DNA of 64,000 nt from Microbulbifer sp. YPW16. Its GTDB lineage: Bacteria > Pseudomonadota > Gammaproteobacteria > Pseudomonadales > Cellvibrionaceae. Position numbers and translations under genes: made by a program. The DNA lies in contig NZ_CP089928.1 in the NCBI RefSeq assembly GCF_021290385.1, positions 2,988,501 through 3,052,500 on the forward strand. The letters are read 5' to 3'. Shown here in pieces: positions 9,200 through 16,327 of this stretch (position 1 is the first letter of the stretch; each line of letters opens with the position of its first letter). The notes beneath the pieces are model-generated. The model saw only the letters and a list, made by a program, of their open reading frames with translations. It ran no database searches and was not told the DNA's origin.

Positions 9200-9300
9200 A
9201 ATGTTTATTCAAGGCTTGTAATTAAATGTAATGAGACAGTTTTGAATTTTACCAATATGGCATGTAAAACACCGTCCCTGTTTTCTTATTCAAGAGGGGA

Positions 9301-10557
9301 ATGTCGGCGGTGTCAGGGTTGTTCCGTAACCAGGTATTGCAGCGACAAGCGGATCGCCTGCACGGGGAGATCCTGTTACTGCCTCGCCTTTCCCATTTGG
9401 CTATTCTGGCTCTGTTATTGATTTGGGTGATTGCAGTTGTCGCATGGCTTTGCAGCAGTAATTACGCGCGGCAGGAAACGGTGCAGGGTTGGCTTGAGCC
9501 AGCGTCGGGCGTGGTGCGTGTCTATACGGATAGCCCGGGCATCATAAAGCAGGTATTGGTAGAGGAAGGGGAAAGTGTTGTCGAAGGCCAGCCGTTAATC
9601 GTGGTCAATGGCGATCGCATCCTAGACAATGGCAAGCACCTGGAATCTCTACTGTTGGCAGAGTATAAAAGTCAGCGCCAACTGCTTAATGAGCAGTTGG
9701 CGCGCAGCGAGAAGATCTACCGGCAACAACTACAAGACATACAGCAACAGACTGCTGCGACGAGACAGGATCTGTCGTTGCTGGAAAAGCAAATTGTGAC
9801 GCACACTCGTCGCTACACACTAATTTCGGAGCAGGCGGAGCGTTACCGGATTCTCAACGATAAAGGCCATGTTTCCTCTGCAGAGCTGGAAAGTGTGTTG
9901 GCGCAGGAACTGGAAATGCGCGCCGAGCGCCAGAGCCTGGAGCGCAACCGAGTCAAGCTGCAAAGCCAGATCCAACAATTAAAAAGCAAAATGGTGTTGC
10001 TGCCAGAAGAGCATGCCGATGTCGCCGACCAGTTGCGCGCGAGGCTTTCGGATCTGGCGCAGCGGGTTGCCCAATTGCATGGACAACGCGCCTACATCGT
10101 CAAGGCTTCCCGGGCGGGCGTAGTCAGTAATTTACAGGCTGAAGAGGGGCAACAGGCGCAAACAGGAGTCCCAGTCCTGTCCCTGGTGCCCGACGGACAA
10201 GCTTTGACAGCGCAGTTGCTGGTGCCAGTCCGCTCCGCTGGTTTTCTCGATGCGGGTCAATCCTTGAATATTCGTTACGACGCCTTTCCTTTCCAGAAAT
10301 TCGGGCTCTATAGCGGCAGCGTGCTGGAAGTCTCCGATACGGTCATGCTCCCAGATGAGCTGCTCAACACGCCTGTATCGGTACGTGAGCCTGTGTTCAA
10401 GGTTTCCGCGCAGCTGTCTCAGCCATCGGTCCGCGCTTATGGCGAGAATTTCCCGCTCAAGCCGGGTATGACTCTATCCGCCGATGTGCAGCTCGCCGAA
10501 CGCAGTCTTCTGCAGTGGCTGCTGGAACCCATCTATAGCCTGAAGGGACGGCTGTAA
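9301..10557 (+). CDS. HlyD/CvaA-type membrane fusion protein for peptide export
   Basis: The 418-residue protein has a short cytoplasmic N-terminus, one membrane segment (~31-51), a lipoyl-like half (GWLEPASGVVRVY, VEEGESVVEGQPLIVV), a long Gln/Glu-rich coiled coil (~115-235), and the second half (IVKASRAGVVSNLQAEEGQQ) with a C-terminal barrel (LKPGMTLSADVQLAERSLLQ). This is the periplasmic adaptor that links an inner-membrane ABC exporter to a TolC-like channel, as CvaA does for colicin V. No outer-membrane channel gene is nearby, so a chromosomal TolC is presumed. Its stop overlaps the exporter ATG (TAATG), so the two are coupled. Confidence 0.92.
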   Translation: MSAVSGLFRNQVLQRQADRLHGEILLLPRLSHLAILALLLIWVIAVVAWLCSSNYARQETVQGWLEPASGVVRVYTDSPGIIKQVLVEEGESVVEGQPLIVVNGDRILDNGKHLESLLLAEYKSQRQLLNEQLARSEKIYRQQLQDIQQQTAATRQDLSLLEKQIVTHTRRYTLISEQAERYRILNDKGHVSSAELESVLAQELEMRAERQSLERNRVKLQSQIQQLKSKMVLLPEEHADVADQLRARLSDLAQRVAQLHGQRAYIVKASRAGVVSNLQAEEGQQAQTGVPVLSLVPDGQALTAQLLVPVRSAGFLDAGQSLNIRYDAFPFQKFGLYSGSVLEVSDTVMLPDELLNTPVSVREPVFKVSAQLSQPSVRAYGENFPLKPGMTLSADVQLAERSLLQWLLEPIYSLKGRL

Positions 10558-12689
10558 TGGACGCGACTGCCCAGCAAGGAGCACGCCAGCCGCGCCCGGA
10601 GCAACTACTGCATTTTGCTACCGGTCGACGCCTGCCGGCAATACAGCAGACAGAGGCCGCGGAGTGCGGTCTGGTATGCCTGGCGATGATTGCCGGCTTC
10701 CATGGCTACGATACGGACCTGACAGCGCTACGTAGGCGTTTCAGTATTTCGAATCACGGTACCAACCTCAAAACCCTGATGGACATGGCCGGCCGCCTGA
10801 ATCTGGCAGGCCGCGCGCTGCGCCTGGAGCTGGAGCAGCTGGGAGAGCTTCAACTTCCCTGTGTGCTGCACTGGGATATGAACCATTTCGTGGTATTGAA
10901 GTCGGTGCAGCGCAGCAAGGTGACTATTCACGACCCTGCGATGGGCGAACGGGTGCTGACCCGTGAAGAGTTCGGTCAGCACTTTACCGGTGTTGCCCTG
11001 GAGCTCACGCCCACACAAGAATTCCAGGCGGGTGAAGATCGCAAGCACCTGAAGCTTCGTCATTTCTGGTCGCGTGTCACGGGGCTCAAGCGCAGCCTGG
11101 TACAGGTATTGCTGCTGTCCCTGTTGTTGCAGATTTTCGCCGTAGTCGCCCCTTTCTATGTGCAGACGGTGGTGGATGATGTCATTCTGCGCGGTGACGA
11201 AAACCTGTTGCTGGTACTGGCCATAGGCTTCGGTTTGTTGCTGTTGATACAGACCGGCACCAGCGCTCTACGCCAATGGGTGATACTGTATATTTCCAGC
11301 CGGCTCAATATGCAGATGGCCGCCAATCTCTTTCGTCACCTGATCCGGCTGCCAATGAGCTATTTCTCAACTCGGCATATGGGGGATGTGGTGTCGCGCT
11401 TCGGCTCCCTTAGCCAGGTTCGGGAACTGTTGACCACAGGGCTGGTCGCGGCGTTGGTGGACGGGGTTATGGCCCTTATCACGCTAACTGTCATGTTCTT
11501 CTACGACGTAGAGCTAACACTGTTAGTCCTGCTGATAGTGATGCTGTATGCAGTGCTGCGCCTACTACTTTTCCGGCCGTTGAGGCTGCTTACCGAAGAA
11601 AAGATCGTGGCCCAGGCGAAACACGATTCGCATTTTATGGAGTCCGTGCGCGCCATCCAGACTGTGAAGATATTCCAGCGCGAGAATGACCGCCAGGCGC
11701 AGTGGCAAAATCGCCTGGCGGATACCATCAACAAGGATATCCGCATCACGCGCTGGAATATCGGCTATGACACCATCAATCGACTCCTTTTTGGTCTGGA
11801 AAATCTGCTGGTCATCTATTTTGCCGCCACTGCGGTGATGGGAAATCTTTTCACGGTAGGGATGCTTTACGCCTTTATCAGCTATAAGACCCGATTTGTA
11901 GAGTCTATGGATGCGCTGATCGTTAAATGGATCGAAATCAAGATGCTCGGTCTGCACCTGGACCGTCTGTCCGATATTATTTTTACGCACATCGAAGAAA
12001 TCGACTCGGTAAATACCCTGGCGATAGGGGGCGGTGAATCTAAGCAGACCCTTGGCGGCACTATCGAAGTACGCAATCTGGGCTTTCGCTACGGTGAGGC
12101 GGAAGCACCCGCCTTCCAGAATCTGAACTTTTCCATCGAAGCAGGGGAAACTGTTGCCATTGTTGGTCCCAGCGGCTGTGGCAAGACAACGCTCCTTAAA
12201 TGTCTGATGGGACTGCTAGAGCCGAACGAAGGCGAAATACTGATTGACGGTCAGCCACTGAAGCAGGTGCCTAATTTTCGCTGCCAGATCGCCGGTGTTA
12301 TGCAGGACGACCAGCTGCTCGCCGGAAACATAGCCGATAACATTGCCTGCTTTGAGCCACAGCCGAATCTGCAGCGCATTGCGTACTGTGCTCAAATGGC
12401 TTGTATACACGAGGAAATTCTCGAAATGCCGATGCAGTACAACACGCTGGTGGGCGATATGGGAACGAGCCTCAGTGGCGGGCAGAAGCAAAGAATTGTG
12501 TTGGCGCGTGCGCTCTATCGTGCGCCTCGCATACTTTTCATGGATGAAGCGACCAGTCACCTGGATGTGGCGAATGAATCTTTGGTCAACGACCATATCA
12601 AGCAGCTCGCTATTACCCGGGTATTGGTGGCTCATAGGCCGGAGACGGTCGAATCTGCAGGGAGGCAGATAGAACTGATTGGCAGTTAG
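10557..12689 (+). CDS. C39-peptidase-containing ABC exporter (CvaB/LahT type)
   Basis: The 710-residue protein has an N-terminal C39 cysteine protease with all catalytic parts: oxyanion Gln31 region QQTEAAECG with Cys37, His110 in WDMNHFVVL, and Asp126 in IHDPAMG. An ABC transmembrane region (~165-445) follows, then a nucleotide-binding domain with Walker A GPSGCGKT (537-544), signature LSGGQ (639-643), Walker B ILFMDEATS and H-loop VLVAHRPET. The family cuts precursors after a Gly-Gly leader and exports the mature peptide. The two double-glycine precursor genes directly downstream are the obvious substrates. The catalytic residues are intact, so this is a maturing exporter and not one with a dead C39-like domain. 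Confidence 0.96.
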   Translation: MDATAQQGARQPRPEQLLHFATGRRLPAIQQTEAAECGLVCLAMIAGFHGYDTDLTALRRRFSISNHGTNLKTLMDMAGRLNLAGRALRLELEQLGELQLPCVLHWDMNHFVVLKSVQRSKVTIHDPAMGERVLTREEFGQHFTGVALELTPTQEFQAGEDRKHLKLRHFWSRVTGLKRSLVQVLLLSLLLQIFAVVAPFYVQTVVDDVILRGDENLLLVLAIGFGLLLLIQTGTSALRQWVILYISSRLNMQMAANLFRHLIRLPMSYFSTRHMGDVVSRFGSLSQVRELLTTGLVAALVDGVMALITLTVMFFYDVELTLLVLLIVMLYAVLRLLLFRPLRLLTEEKIVAQAKHDSHFMESVRAIQTVKIFQRENDRQAQWQNRLADTINKDIRITRWNIGYDTINRLLFGLENLLVIYFAATAVMGNLFTVGMLYAFISYKTRFVESMDALIVKWIEIKMLGLHLDRLSDIIFTHIEEIDSVNTLAIGGGESKQTLGGTIEVRNLGFRYGEAEAPAFQNLNFSIEAGETVAIVGPSGCGKTTLLKCLMGLLEPNEGEILIDGQPLKQVPNFRCQIAGVMQDDQLLAGNIADNIACFEPQPNLQRIAYCAQMACIHEEILEMPMQYNTLVGDMGTSLSGGQKQRIVLARALYRAPRILFMDEATSHLDVANESLVNDHIKQLAITRVLVAHRPETVESAGRQIELIGS

Positions 12690-12721
12690 CCAAATCTTCA
12701 TTGAGATAAGGAAATAGAGTT

Positions 12722-12943
12722 ATGAAAGAACTGGATGCCGCTAGCCTTGAGCTTGTAGTGGGTGGAGCAACGGATACTGAGGCTGCCATCTCTGGTGGTT
12801 TGATGGGAGCTTTAGGGGGCGCTGGAGCAGGTGTTGTAGTAGCTACGGTGGCTGCTACGCCCTTGGGCCTGAGCGTCTTGGCGGGGGCGGCCGTTGTAGG
12901 CGGTATTTCTGCAGCGTGGTCATTTGCGACTAATGAGAACTAA
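12722..12943 (+). CDS. Double-glycine microcin precursor A (glycine-zipper peptide)
   Basis: The 73-residue ORF begins with the 15-residue leader MKELDAASLELVVGG. It has the hydrophobic positions used by C39 proteases (Leu -12, Leu -7, Val -4) and Gly-Gly at -2/-1. The predicted mature part is 58 residues starting ATDTEAA, with stacked GxxxG motifs (GGLMG, GALGG, GAGAG), a long hydrophobic helix and a short C-terminus ending SFATNEN. No Cys is present, so no disulfide is expected. AAGGAA lies upstream of the ATG. It follows the exporter by 32 bp. Family-level call: class II microcin or bacteriocin, probably membrane-active; homology to a named peptide was not recognised. Confidence 0.85.
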   Translation: MKELDAASLELVVGGATDTEAAISGGLMGALGGAGAGVVVATVAATPLGLSVLAGAAVVGGISAAWSFATNEN

Positions 12944-12953
12944 GGAGGGAGAT

Positions 12954-13169
12954 ATGCAAGAGTTAAATCGAGATCAACTTGAGGCTGTGGTAGGCGGCTC
13001 AGAGATGACGGCGGTTATTGGAGGAATGTCGGGAGGAGCGTTAGCAGGTGCTTCTACCGGTGCTGGCATCGGCTTTGCCATCGGTGGCCCTGCGGGGGCG
13101 GCTGTTGTTGGGTTGATGGGGGCAGGCATTGGAGGTATATCCGGTGCACTAGCTGCAGCGTTTCGGTAG
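12954..13169 (+). CDS. Double-glycine microcin precursor B (glycine-zipper peptide)
   Basis: The 71-residue ORF begins with the leader MQELNRDQLEAVVGG, the same length and key positions as precursor A (Leu -12, Leu -7, Val -4, Gly -2, Gly -1). The start at 12954 has AAGGAGG 4-5 nt ahead, sitting just after the stop of precursor A (10-bp gap). An in-frame ATG at 12924 would give a leader overlapping gene A and is less likely. The predicted mature part is 56 residues starting SEMTAVIGG, with many GxxxG motifs (GGMSG, GALAG, GASTG, GAGIG, GFAIG, GGPAG, GGISG) and a basic C-terminus AAAFR. Tandem, unlike glycine-zipper peptides suggest a two-component, class IIb-like toxin. Confidence 0.85.
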   Translation: MQELNRDQLEAVVGGSEMTAVIGGMSGGALAGASTGAGIGFAIGGPAGAAVVGLMGAGIGGISGALAAAFR

Positions 13170-13177
13170 TTCTTGTA

Positions 13178-13198
13178 GGGCCCTCGCTTAGAGGGCCC
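13178..13198 (+). terminator. Hairpin after precursor B (attenuator-like)
   Basis: Perfect 8-bp stem GGGCCCTC / GAGGGCCC with a GCTTA loop, 8 bp after the precursor B stop. No U-tract follows, so it may be an mRNA-stabilising or partially terminating structure that sets precursor levels against downstream genes. Confidence 0.55.
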
Positions 13199-13276
13199 AT
13201 GCACTAGTATTCAATAGGTGTTAAGAATAGTAATTGATCCTTTGGGACCGTTGCATGGTTAAAACTGCTGGAGGAT

Positions 13277-13396
13277 ATGAGCTTACTCTATTTGGGAATT
13301 ACTAACACTGTTATTATGTGTTTATGGTTAGGCGTTTTTTCCAGGCTTTTATGTGGTGCATTATCCGGTGAGTTCATATGGGAGCCGATGTTTTAG
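13277..13396 (+). CDS. Candidate 39-residue hydrophobic small protein
   Basis: The ORF is ATG (13277) to TAG (13396). It begins MSLLYLGITNTVIMCLWLGV, is hydrophobic across residues ~3-30, has one Arg (RLLC) and ends FIWEPMF. GGAGG sits only 2 nt before the ATG, close but usable. It lies in the AT-rich tract between the precursor genes and the distal terminator, so it is probably co-transcribed. It could be a tiny immunity or accessory membrane peptide, or chance coding. No homologue was recognised. Evidence is its position, hydrophobicity and Shine-Dalgarno only. Confidence 0.3.
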   Translation: MSLLYLGITNTVIMCLWLGVFSRLLCGALSGEFIWEPMF

Positions 13397-13488
13397 TTTG
13401 GCTAATCTCTAGGTAAAGAGTTCTTCGAATAATTGGCTTGTGTCTTGATTGATTGTTTTGTGGTTGAGTATTTTGGTTTGATTTGGTC

Positions 13489-13638
13489 ATGAATATTATC
13501 TTTTTTTGGGTCTCTGTATTAGTTTCTTACTTTCTGGTGGTTTATTTTTCATCGCTGAATTTTAGCTGGGTGCCTGTCTATATTATAAATGCTGTCTTTA
13601 TAGGGGTTTCGATTTACTATCGTTACTTGAGAGGATAG
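13489..13638 (+). CDS. Candidate 49-residue two-helix membrane protein (possible immunity protein)
   Basis: The ORF is ATG (13489) to TAG (13638). The product starts MNIIFFWVSVLVSYFLVVYF, shows two hydrophobic segments (~3-20 and ~27-44) joined by a short polar turn (SSLNFSW), and ends in a basic tail IYYRYLRG. This is the size and topology of many small immunity proteins for unmodified bacteriocins. Its Shine-Dalgarno is weak; an in-frame TTG two codons upstream does not improve it. It lies before an intrinsic terminator at 13711, in the probable microcin transcript. Function is inferred from context; I recognised no family. Confidence 0.4.
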   Translation: MNIIFFWVSVLVSYFLVVYFSSLNFSWVPVYIINAVFIGVSIYYRYLRG

Positions 13639-13710
13639 AGGATGGGTTTTATAAATAATGGAATGAAGAAAGCGAGCAAGCTTTTATCTATAGTATAAAG
13701 ATGTAATTGA

Positions 13711-13741
13711 ATTGTAGCCGATATGGCTGCAATTTATTTTT
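13711..13741 (+). terminator. Intrinsic terminator of the microcin operon
   Basis: 8-bp stem TTGTAGCC / GGCTGCAA (one G-U pair), GATAT loop, followed by TTTATTTTT; an outer A-T pair extends it. It lies about 540 bp past precursor B, so the small hydrophobic ORFs are probably inside the same transcript, and the CPBP gene is outside or reached by read-through. Confidence 0.75.
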
Positions 13742-13822
13742 CAGTGAGACTCTTAGCAGTTTAAAATGATGAAATTTACGTCGAATCGTGAGCCTGGATA
13801 AAAATGATAAGGGAAATCAGCA

Positions 13823-14626
13823 ATGAATTTTTCTGAAGAAAGTATGTCTACTAATACAGAGGAATGCGGCCAGGGGCATCTCCCAAAATGCGGACTGTTG
13901 CCAAATCCTTGGTACGCCACTAGCTGGCTTGTCGTATTCGCAATCCTTCACTTTGTGGGCGTTTTTCTCTATATCGCCGGCTATGGTGGTTACCTGGGTG
14001 CGCAGCTGGGAGCGCAGGGGGAGGTTGTCGATCCAGCGTCGATCCAGCAGGCCGTGGAGATGCATATCCAGACGCCCGCTGCGTTGGCAGGGATGTACCT
14101 GACCCAGTTCTGCCTGATATTGCCTGCGCTATTGTTTGCATCCAGATTCGAGACCCAGACACGGCGGGCGACGCTGGCCATTTCCGGTTTCCGGTTGGAC
14201 TCCCTATGGCGCTGGCTGTCACTACTCGTGGTATTCATGATCGCACAGGTGGTGACGGTGAAGTCTCTCGGTGTCGAGCAGGGGGAATTTATGCAGATGC
14301 TGGCGGGCAGTCGCCATTTGCCGCTGGCGCTGGTGGTGGTATTCGCCGCGCCGTTACTGGAGGAGTTGCTGTTTCGGGGATACCTGTTTGGGGCCTGGCG
14401 ACAGACCCGGCTCGGTTTCAGTGGCACTCTGTTGCTGACCTCTGGCTTGTTTACCCTGATGCACTGGGGGCAATACCACTGGGTGCAGTTGAGTTTCGTT
14501 TTTGTACTGGCGCTATTGTTGGGGCTGGCACGGGAGAAGAGCGGTTCGGTATTACTGCCGATGCTGCTGCACTTGCTGAATAACCTTGTCAGTGCGGTTG
14601 TGGTTATATATCTGGGAATCTTGTAA
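13823..14626 (+). CDS. CPBP-family intramembrane glutamic endopeptidase (possible microcin immunity)
   Basis: The 267-residue polytopic membrane protein has the three Abi/CPBP motifs: EExxxR as EELLFR (Glu180, Glu181, Arg185), FxxxH as FTLMH (Phe210, His214), and HxxxN as HLLNN (His250, Asn254). Catalytic residues therefore appear intact. The family includes CAAX-prenyl-protease-like proteins and bacteriocin self-immunity proteins coded beside class II bacteriocins. The start at 13823 has AAGGGA 8 nt ahead. It sits 80 bp after the microcin operon terminator in the same orientation, so self-protection or processing is a reasonable inference. A housekeeping protease role cannot be excluded. Confidence 0.85.
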   Translation: MNFSEESMSTNTEECGQGHLPKCGLLPNPWYATSWLVVFAILHFVGVFLYIAGYGGYLGAQLGAQGEVVDPASIQQAVEMHIQTPAALAGMYLTQFCLILPALLFASRFETQTRRATLAISGFRLDSLWRWLSLLVVFMIAQVVTVKSLGVEQGEFMQMLAGSRHLPLALVVVFAAPLLEELLFRGYLFGAWRQTRLGFSGTLLLTSGLFTLMHWGQYHWVQLSFVFVLALLLGLAREKSGSVLLPMLLHLLNNLVSAVVVIYLGIL

Positions 14627-14637
14627 GGCGTCCCGCA

Positions 14638-14665
14638 AGCCAGTATTCACTGTGGGATACTGGCT
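14638..14665. terminator. Hairpin between convergent CPBP gene and apaH
   Basis: 9-bp perfect stem AGCCAGTAT / ATACTGGCT with a 10-nt loop, placed between the two convergent stops. T-tracts on either side are poor (TCGCTTT on plus), so efficiency is uncertain. Confidence 0.5.
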
Positions 14666-14669
14666 CGCT

Positions 14670-15482
14670 TTATGAGCCGCAATCCGCACAAAAAAACTTC
14701 TCATCACTAAGCCGCATTGCAGTCAGATACCCGCCCCAGACACAGCCAGTATCCAGCGCATAAACGTTCTCGGTATCAGCCCTTCCTTCCAGCGCCGCCC
14801 AGTGGCCAAAGATGATCTTGTCCTTCCTGGTTTTGCGCTCTGGAAAGCTGAACCAGGGGTGGTAATCGTTATGCTCCGCTTCCGGACCGCGCTTGGTGAC
14901 CAGGTCCAGAGTGCCGTCGGCCTTGCAGAAGCGCATGCGGGTGAAATAGTTGGTGATAGAGCGCAGGCGCTCGATGCCCAGCAGGTGCTCGTTCCAGCAG
15001 TGCGGCTCATTGCCATACATGCCGTAGAAGAATGCCTTGGCGAGGGCGTCGTCAGCAAGGGCGTGGTGTACTTCCCCGGATAGCTCGATTGCTTTGGTGA
15101 TACTCCAGATGGGCGGTATGCCGGCGTGGACCATGGTGAAGCCCTTCTTGTGGACTACCAGTGGCAGGCTCTGCAGCCACGTCAGTAGCTTGTCGGCGTC
15201 CTTCGCACGCAGGACCCTGGCCAGGTCGTGCTCCCTGTCTGTCAGGCGCTTGGCGCCATGGGCCAGCGCCAGCAGGTGCAGGTCGTGGTTACCCAGTACC
15301 GCGGTCACCTGGGAACGGTGTTCGTAGAGGAAGCGGAGGGTGCTCAGGCTGTCGTGGCCGCGGTGCACCATGTCGCCGGCCAGCCAGAGCTTGTCCCGGT
15401 CGGGGCGGAAGTGGATTTTATCCAGCAGGCGCATAAACGGGTCGAAGCACCCCTGGATATCGCCAATTGCGTAGGTCGCCAA
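14670..15482 (-). CDS. apaH: Symmetrical bis(5'-nucleosyl)-tetraphosphatase
   Basis: The 270-residue PPP-family phosphatase has metal-binding motifs GDIQGC (8-12), GDMVHRGHDS and GNHDLHLLALAHG, with a C-terminal FGHWAALEG and LDTGCVWGG. It splits Ap4A to two ADP, limiting alarmone-like dinucleotides and NpnN RNA caps. The start is a TTG (15482) with AGGGA upstream; no ATG fits the family N-terminus MATYAIGDIQG. It is the last gene of the lptD-surA-pdxA-ksgA-apaH series, a standard gammaproteobacterial order, 31 bp after ksgA. Confidence 0.95.
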   Translation of the reverse strand: MATYAIGDIQGCFDPFMRLLDKIHFRPDRDKLWLAGDMVHRGHDSLSTLRFLYEHRSQVTAVLGNHDLHLLALAHGAKRLTDREHDLARVLRAKDADKLLTWLQSLPLVVHKKGFTMVHAGIPPIWSITKAIELSGEVHHALADDALAKAFFYGMYGNEPHCWNEHLLGIERLRSITNYFTRMRFCKADGTLDLVTKRGPEAEHNDYHPWFSFPERKTRKDKIIFGHWAALEGRADTENVYALDTGCVWGGYLTAMRLSDEKFFCADCGS

Positions 15483-15513
15483 AACGCTGTCCCTGTGTCT
15501 CTGCTATGCCGAT

Positions 15514-16311
15514 TCAGGATTCGAGTGTGGCACAGTAGTTTGCCAGTTCGACAAACTCTTTCACACTGAAGGTCTCCGGACGGCGGCTGGCATCCAACGG
15601 CAGGGCAGCGGTGTCCAGGTCGGGGTAGAGCGGCTTGAGGGCATTGCGCAGGGTCTTGCGGCGCTGCTGAAAGGCCACGTTGACGATGCGTTCCAGCAGG
15701 CCTTCGTCGCTCGCCGCCAGCTCTGGTTTGTCGCGGGGGGTGAGCCGGACAATAGCGGATTCCACCTTGGGCGCCGGCCGGAAGGATTGCGGCGGCACCG
15801 GGAACAGGCCCTGTACGCGGCAATGGTACTGCACCATTACGCTCAGCCGCCCGTACGCCTTATTCCCGGGCGTGGCACTCAGGCGGTCCACTACCTCTTT
15901 CTGCAGCATAAAGTGCATATCCTGGACCATGCCGCGGAAAGAGAGCAGGTGAAAGAGCAGGGGGGTGGAGATGTTGTACGGCAGGTTGCCGACGATCCTG
16001 AGTGGCTTGTCCCGGGCCAGGGTGCTGAAGTCGAATTTCAGGGCGTCCTGCTCAATGATGCTGAAGTCGGGGTAGTCGCGAAACTTGAACTCCAGCATCG
16101 GGATCAGGTCGCGGTCAAGCTCAATGGCAGTAAGGCCGGGGCAGCGTTGTAGCAGCAGCGCGGTGATAGCGCCCTGACCGGGGCCGATTTCCACCAGCCG
16201 GTCTGTCTCCTTCGGCCCGATGGCGCGCACAATGCGCTCGATGATGTTTTCATCCACCAGGAAGTTCTGGCCGAAGCGCTTGCGCGCTTTGTGCTCGAAA
16301 AAATTATCCAT
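15514..16311 (-). CDS. rsmA: 16S rRNA dimethyladenosine transferase
   Basis: The 265-residue KsgA/RsmA has KRFGQNFLVDENIIERIVRA at the N-terminus, the SAM site EIGPGQGAIT, and catalytic motif IV NLPYNIS. The C-terminal part (QRRKTLRNALKPL) matches the family. It dimethylates two adjacent adenosines in helix 45 of 16S rRNA during late 30S assembly; loss gives kasugamycin resistance. It follows pdxA by 16 bp and precedes apaH in the same minus-strand operon. Confidence 0.96.
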   Translation of the reverse strand: MDNFFEHKARKRFGQNFLVDENIIERIVRAIGPKETDRLVEIGPGQGAITALLLQRCPGLTAIELDRDLIPMLEFKFRDYPDFSIIEQDALKFDFSTLARDKPLRIVGNLPYNISTPLLFHLLSFRGMVQDMHFMLQKEVVDRLSATPGNKAYGRLSVMVQYHCRVQGLFPVPPQSFRPAPKVESAIVRLTPRDKPELAASDEGLLERIVNVAFQQRRKTLRNALKPLYPDLDTAALPLDASRRPETFSVKEFVELANYCATLES

Positions 16312-16327
16312 AGAAAGAGTCTGTCAG

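Larger units (their letters stand above)
9001..9300. other. AT-rich upstream region of the microcin island
   Basis: This stretch of about 300 bp is markedly AT-rich against its GC-rich surroundings and has no gene. It contains a promoter candidate (9113-9141) and two direct copies of AATAGCTG (9160-9167 and 9192-9199), 32 bp apart centre to centre, about three helical turns. A ribosome-binding sequence (AGAGGGGA) directly precedes the ATG at 9301. The base composition suggests acquired DNA. Confidence 0.6.
13170..13822. other. AT-rich 650-bp stretch between precursor B and the CPBP gene
   Basis: There is no classical gene here. It holds the 13178-13198 hairpin, the two hydrophobic small ORFs (13277, 13489), the intrinsic terminator at 13711-13741 and the short leader of the CPBP gene. 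Composition is far more AT-rich than the flanking chromosome, consistent with horizontally acquired or rapidly changing DNA. Confidence 0.6.

Noticed and set aside
13642..13698. 18-codon ORF MGFINNGMKKASKLLSIV in the microcin island
   Set aside because: It has a GAGG ahead but is too short to support; it may be a chance frame between the 49-residue ORF and the terminator.
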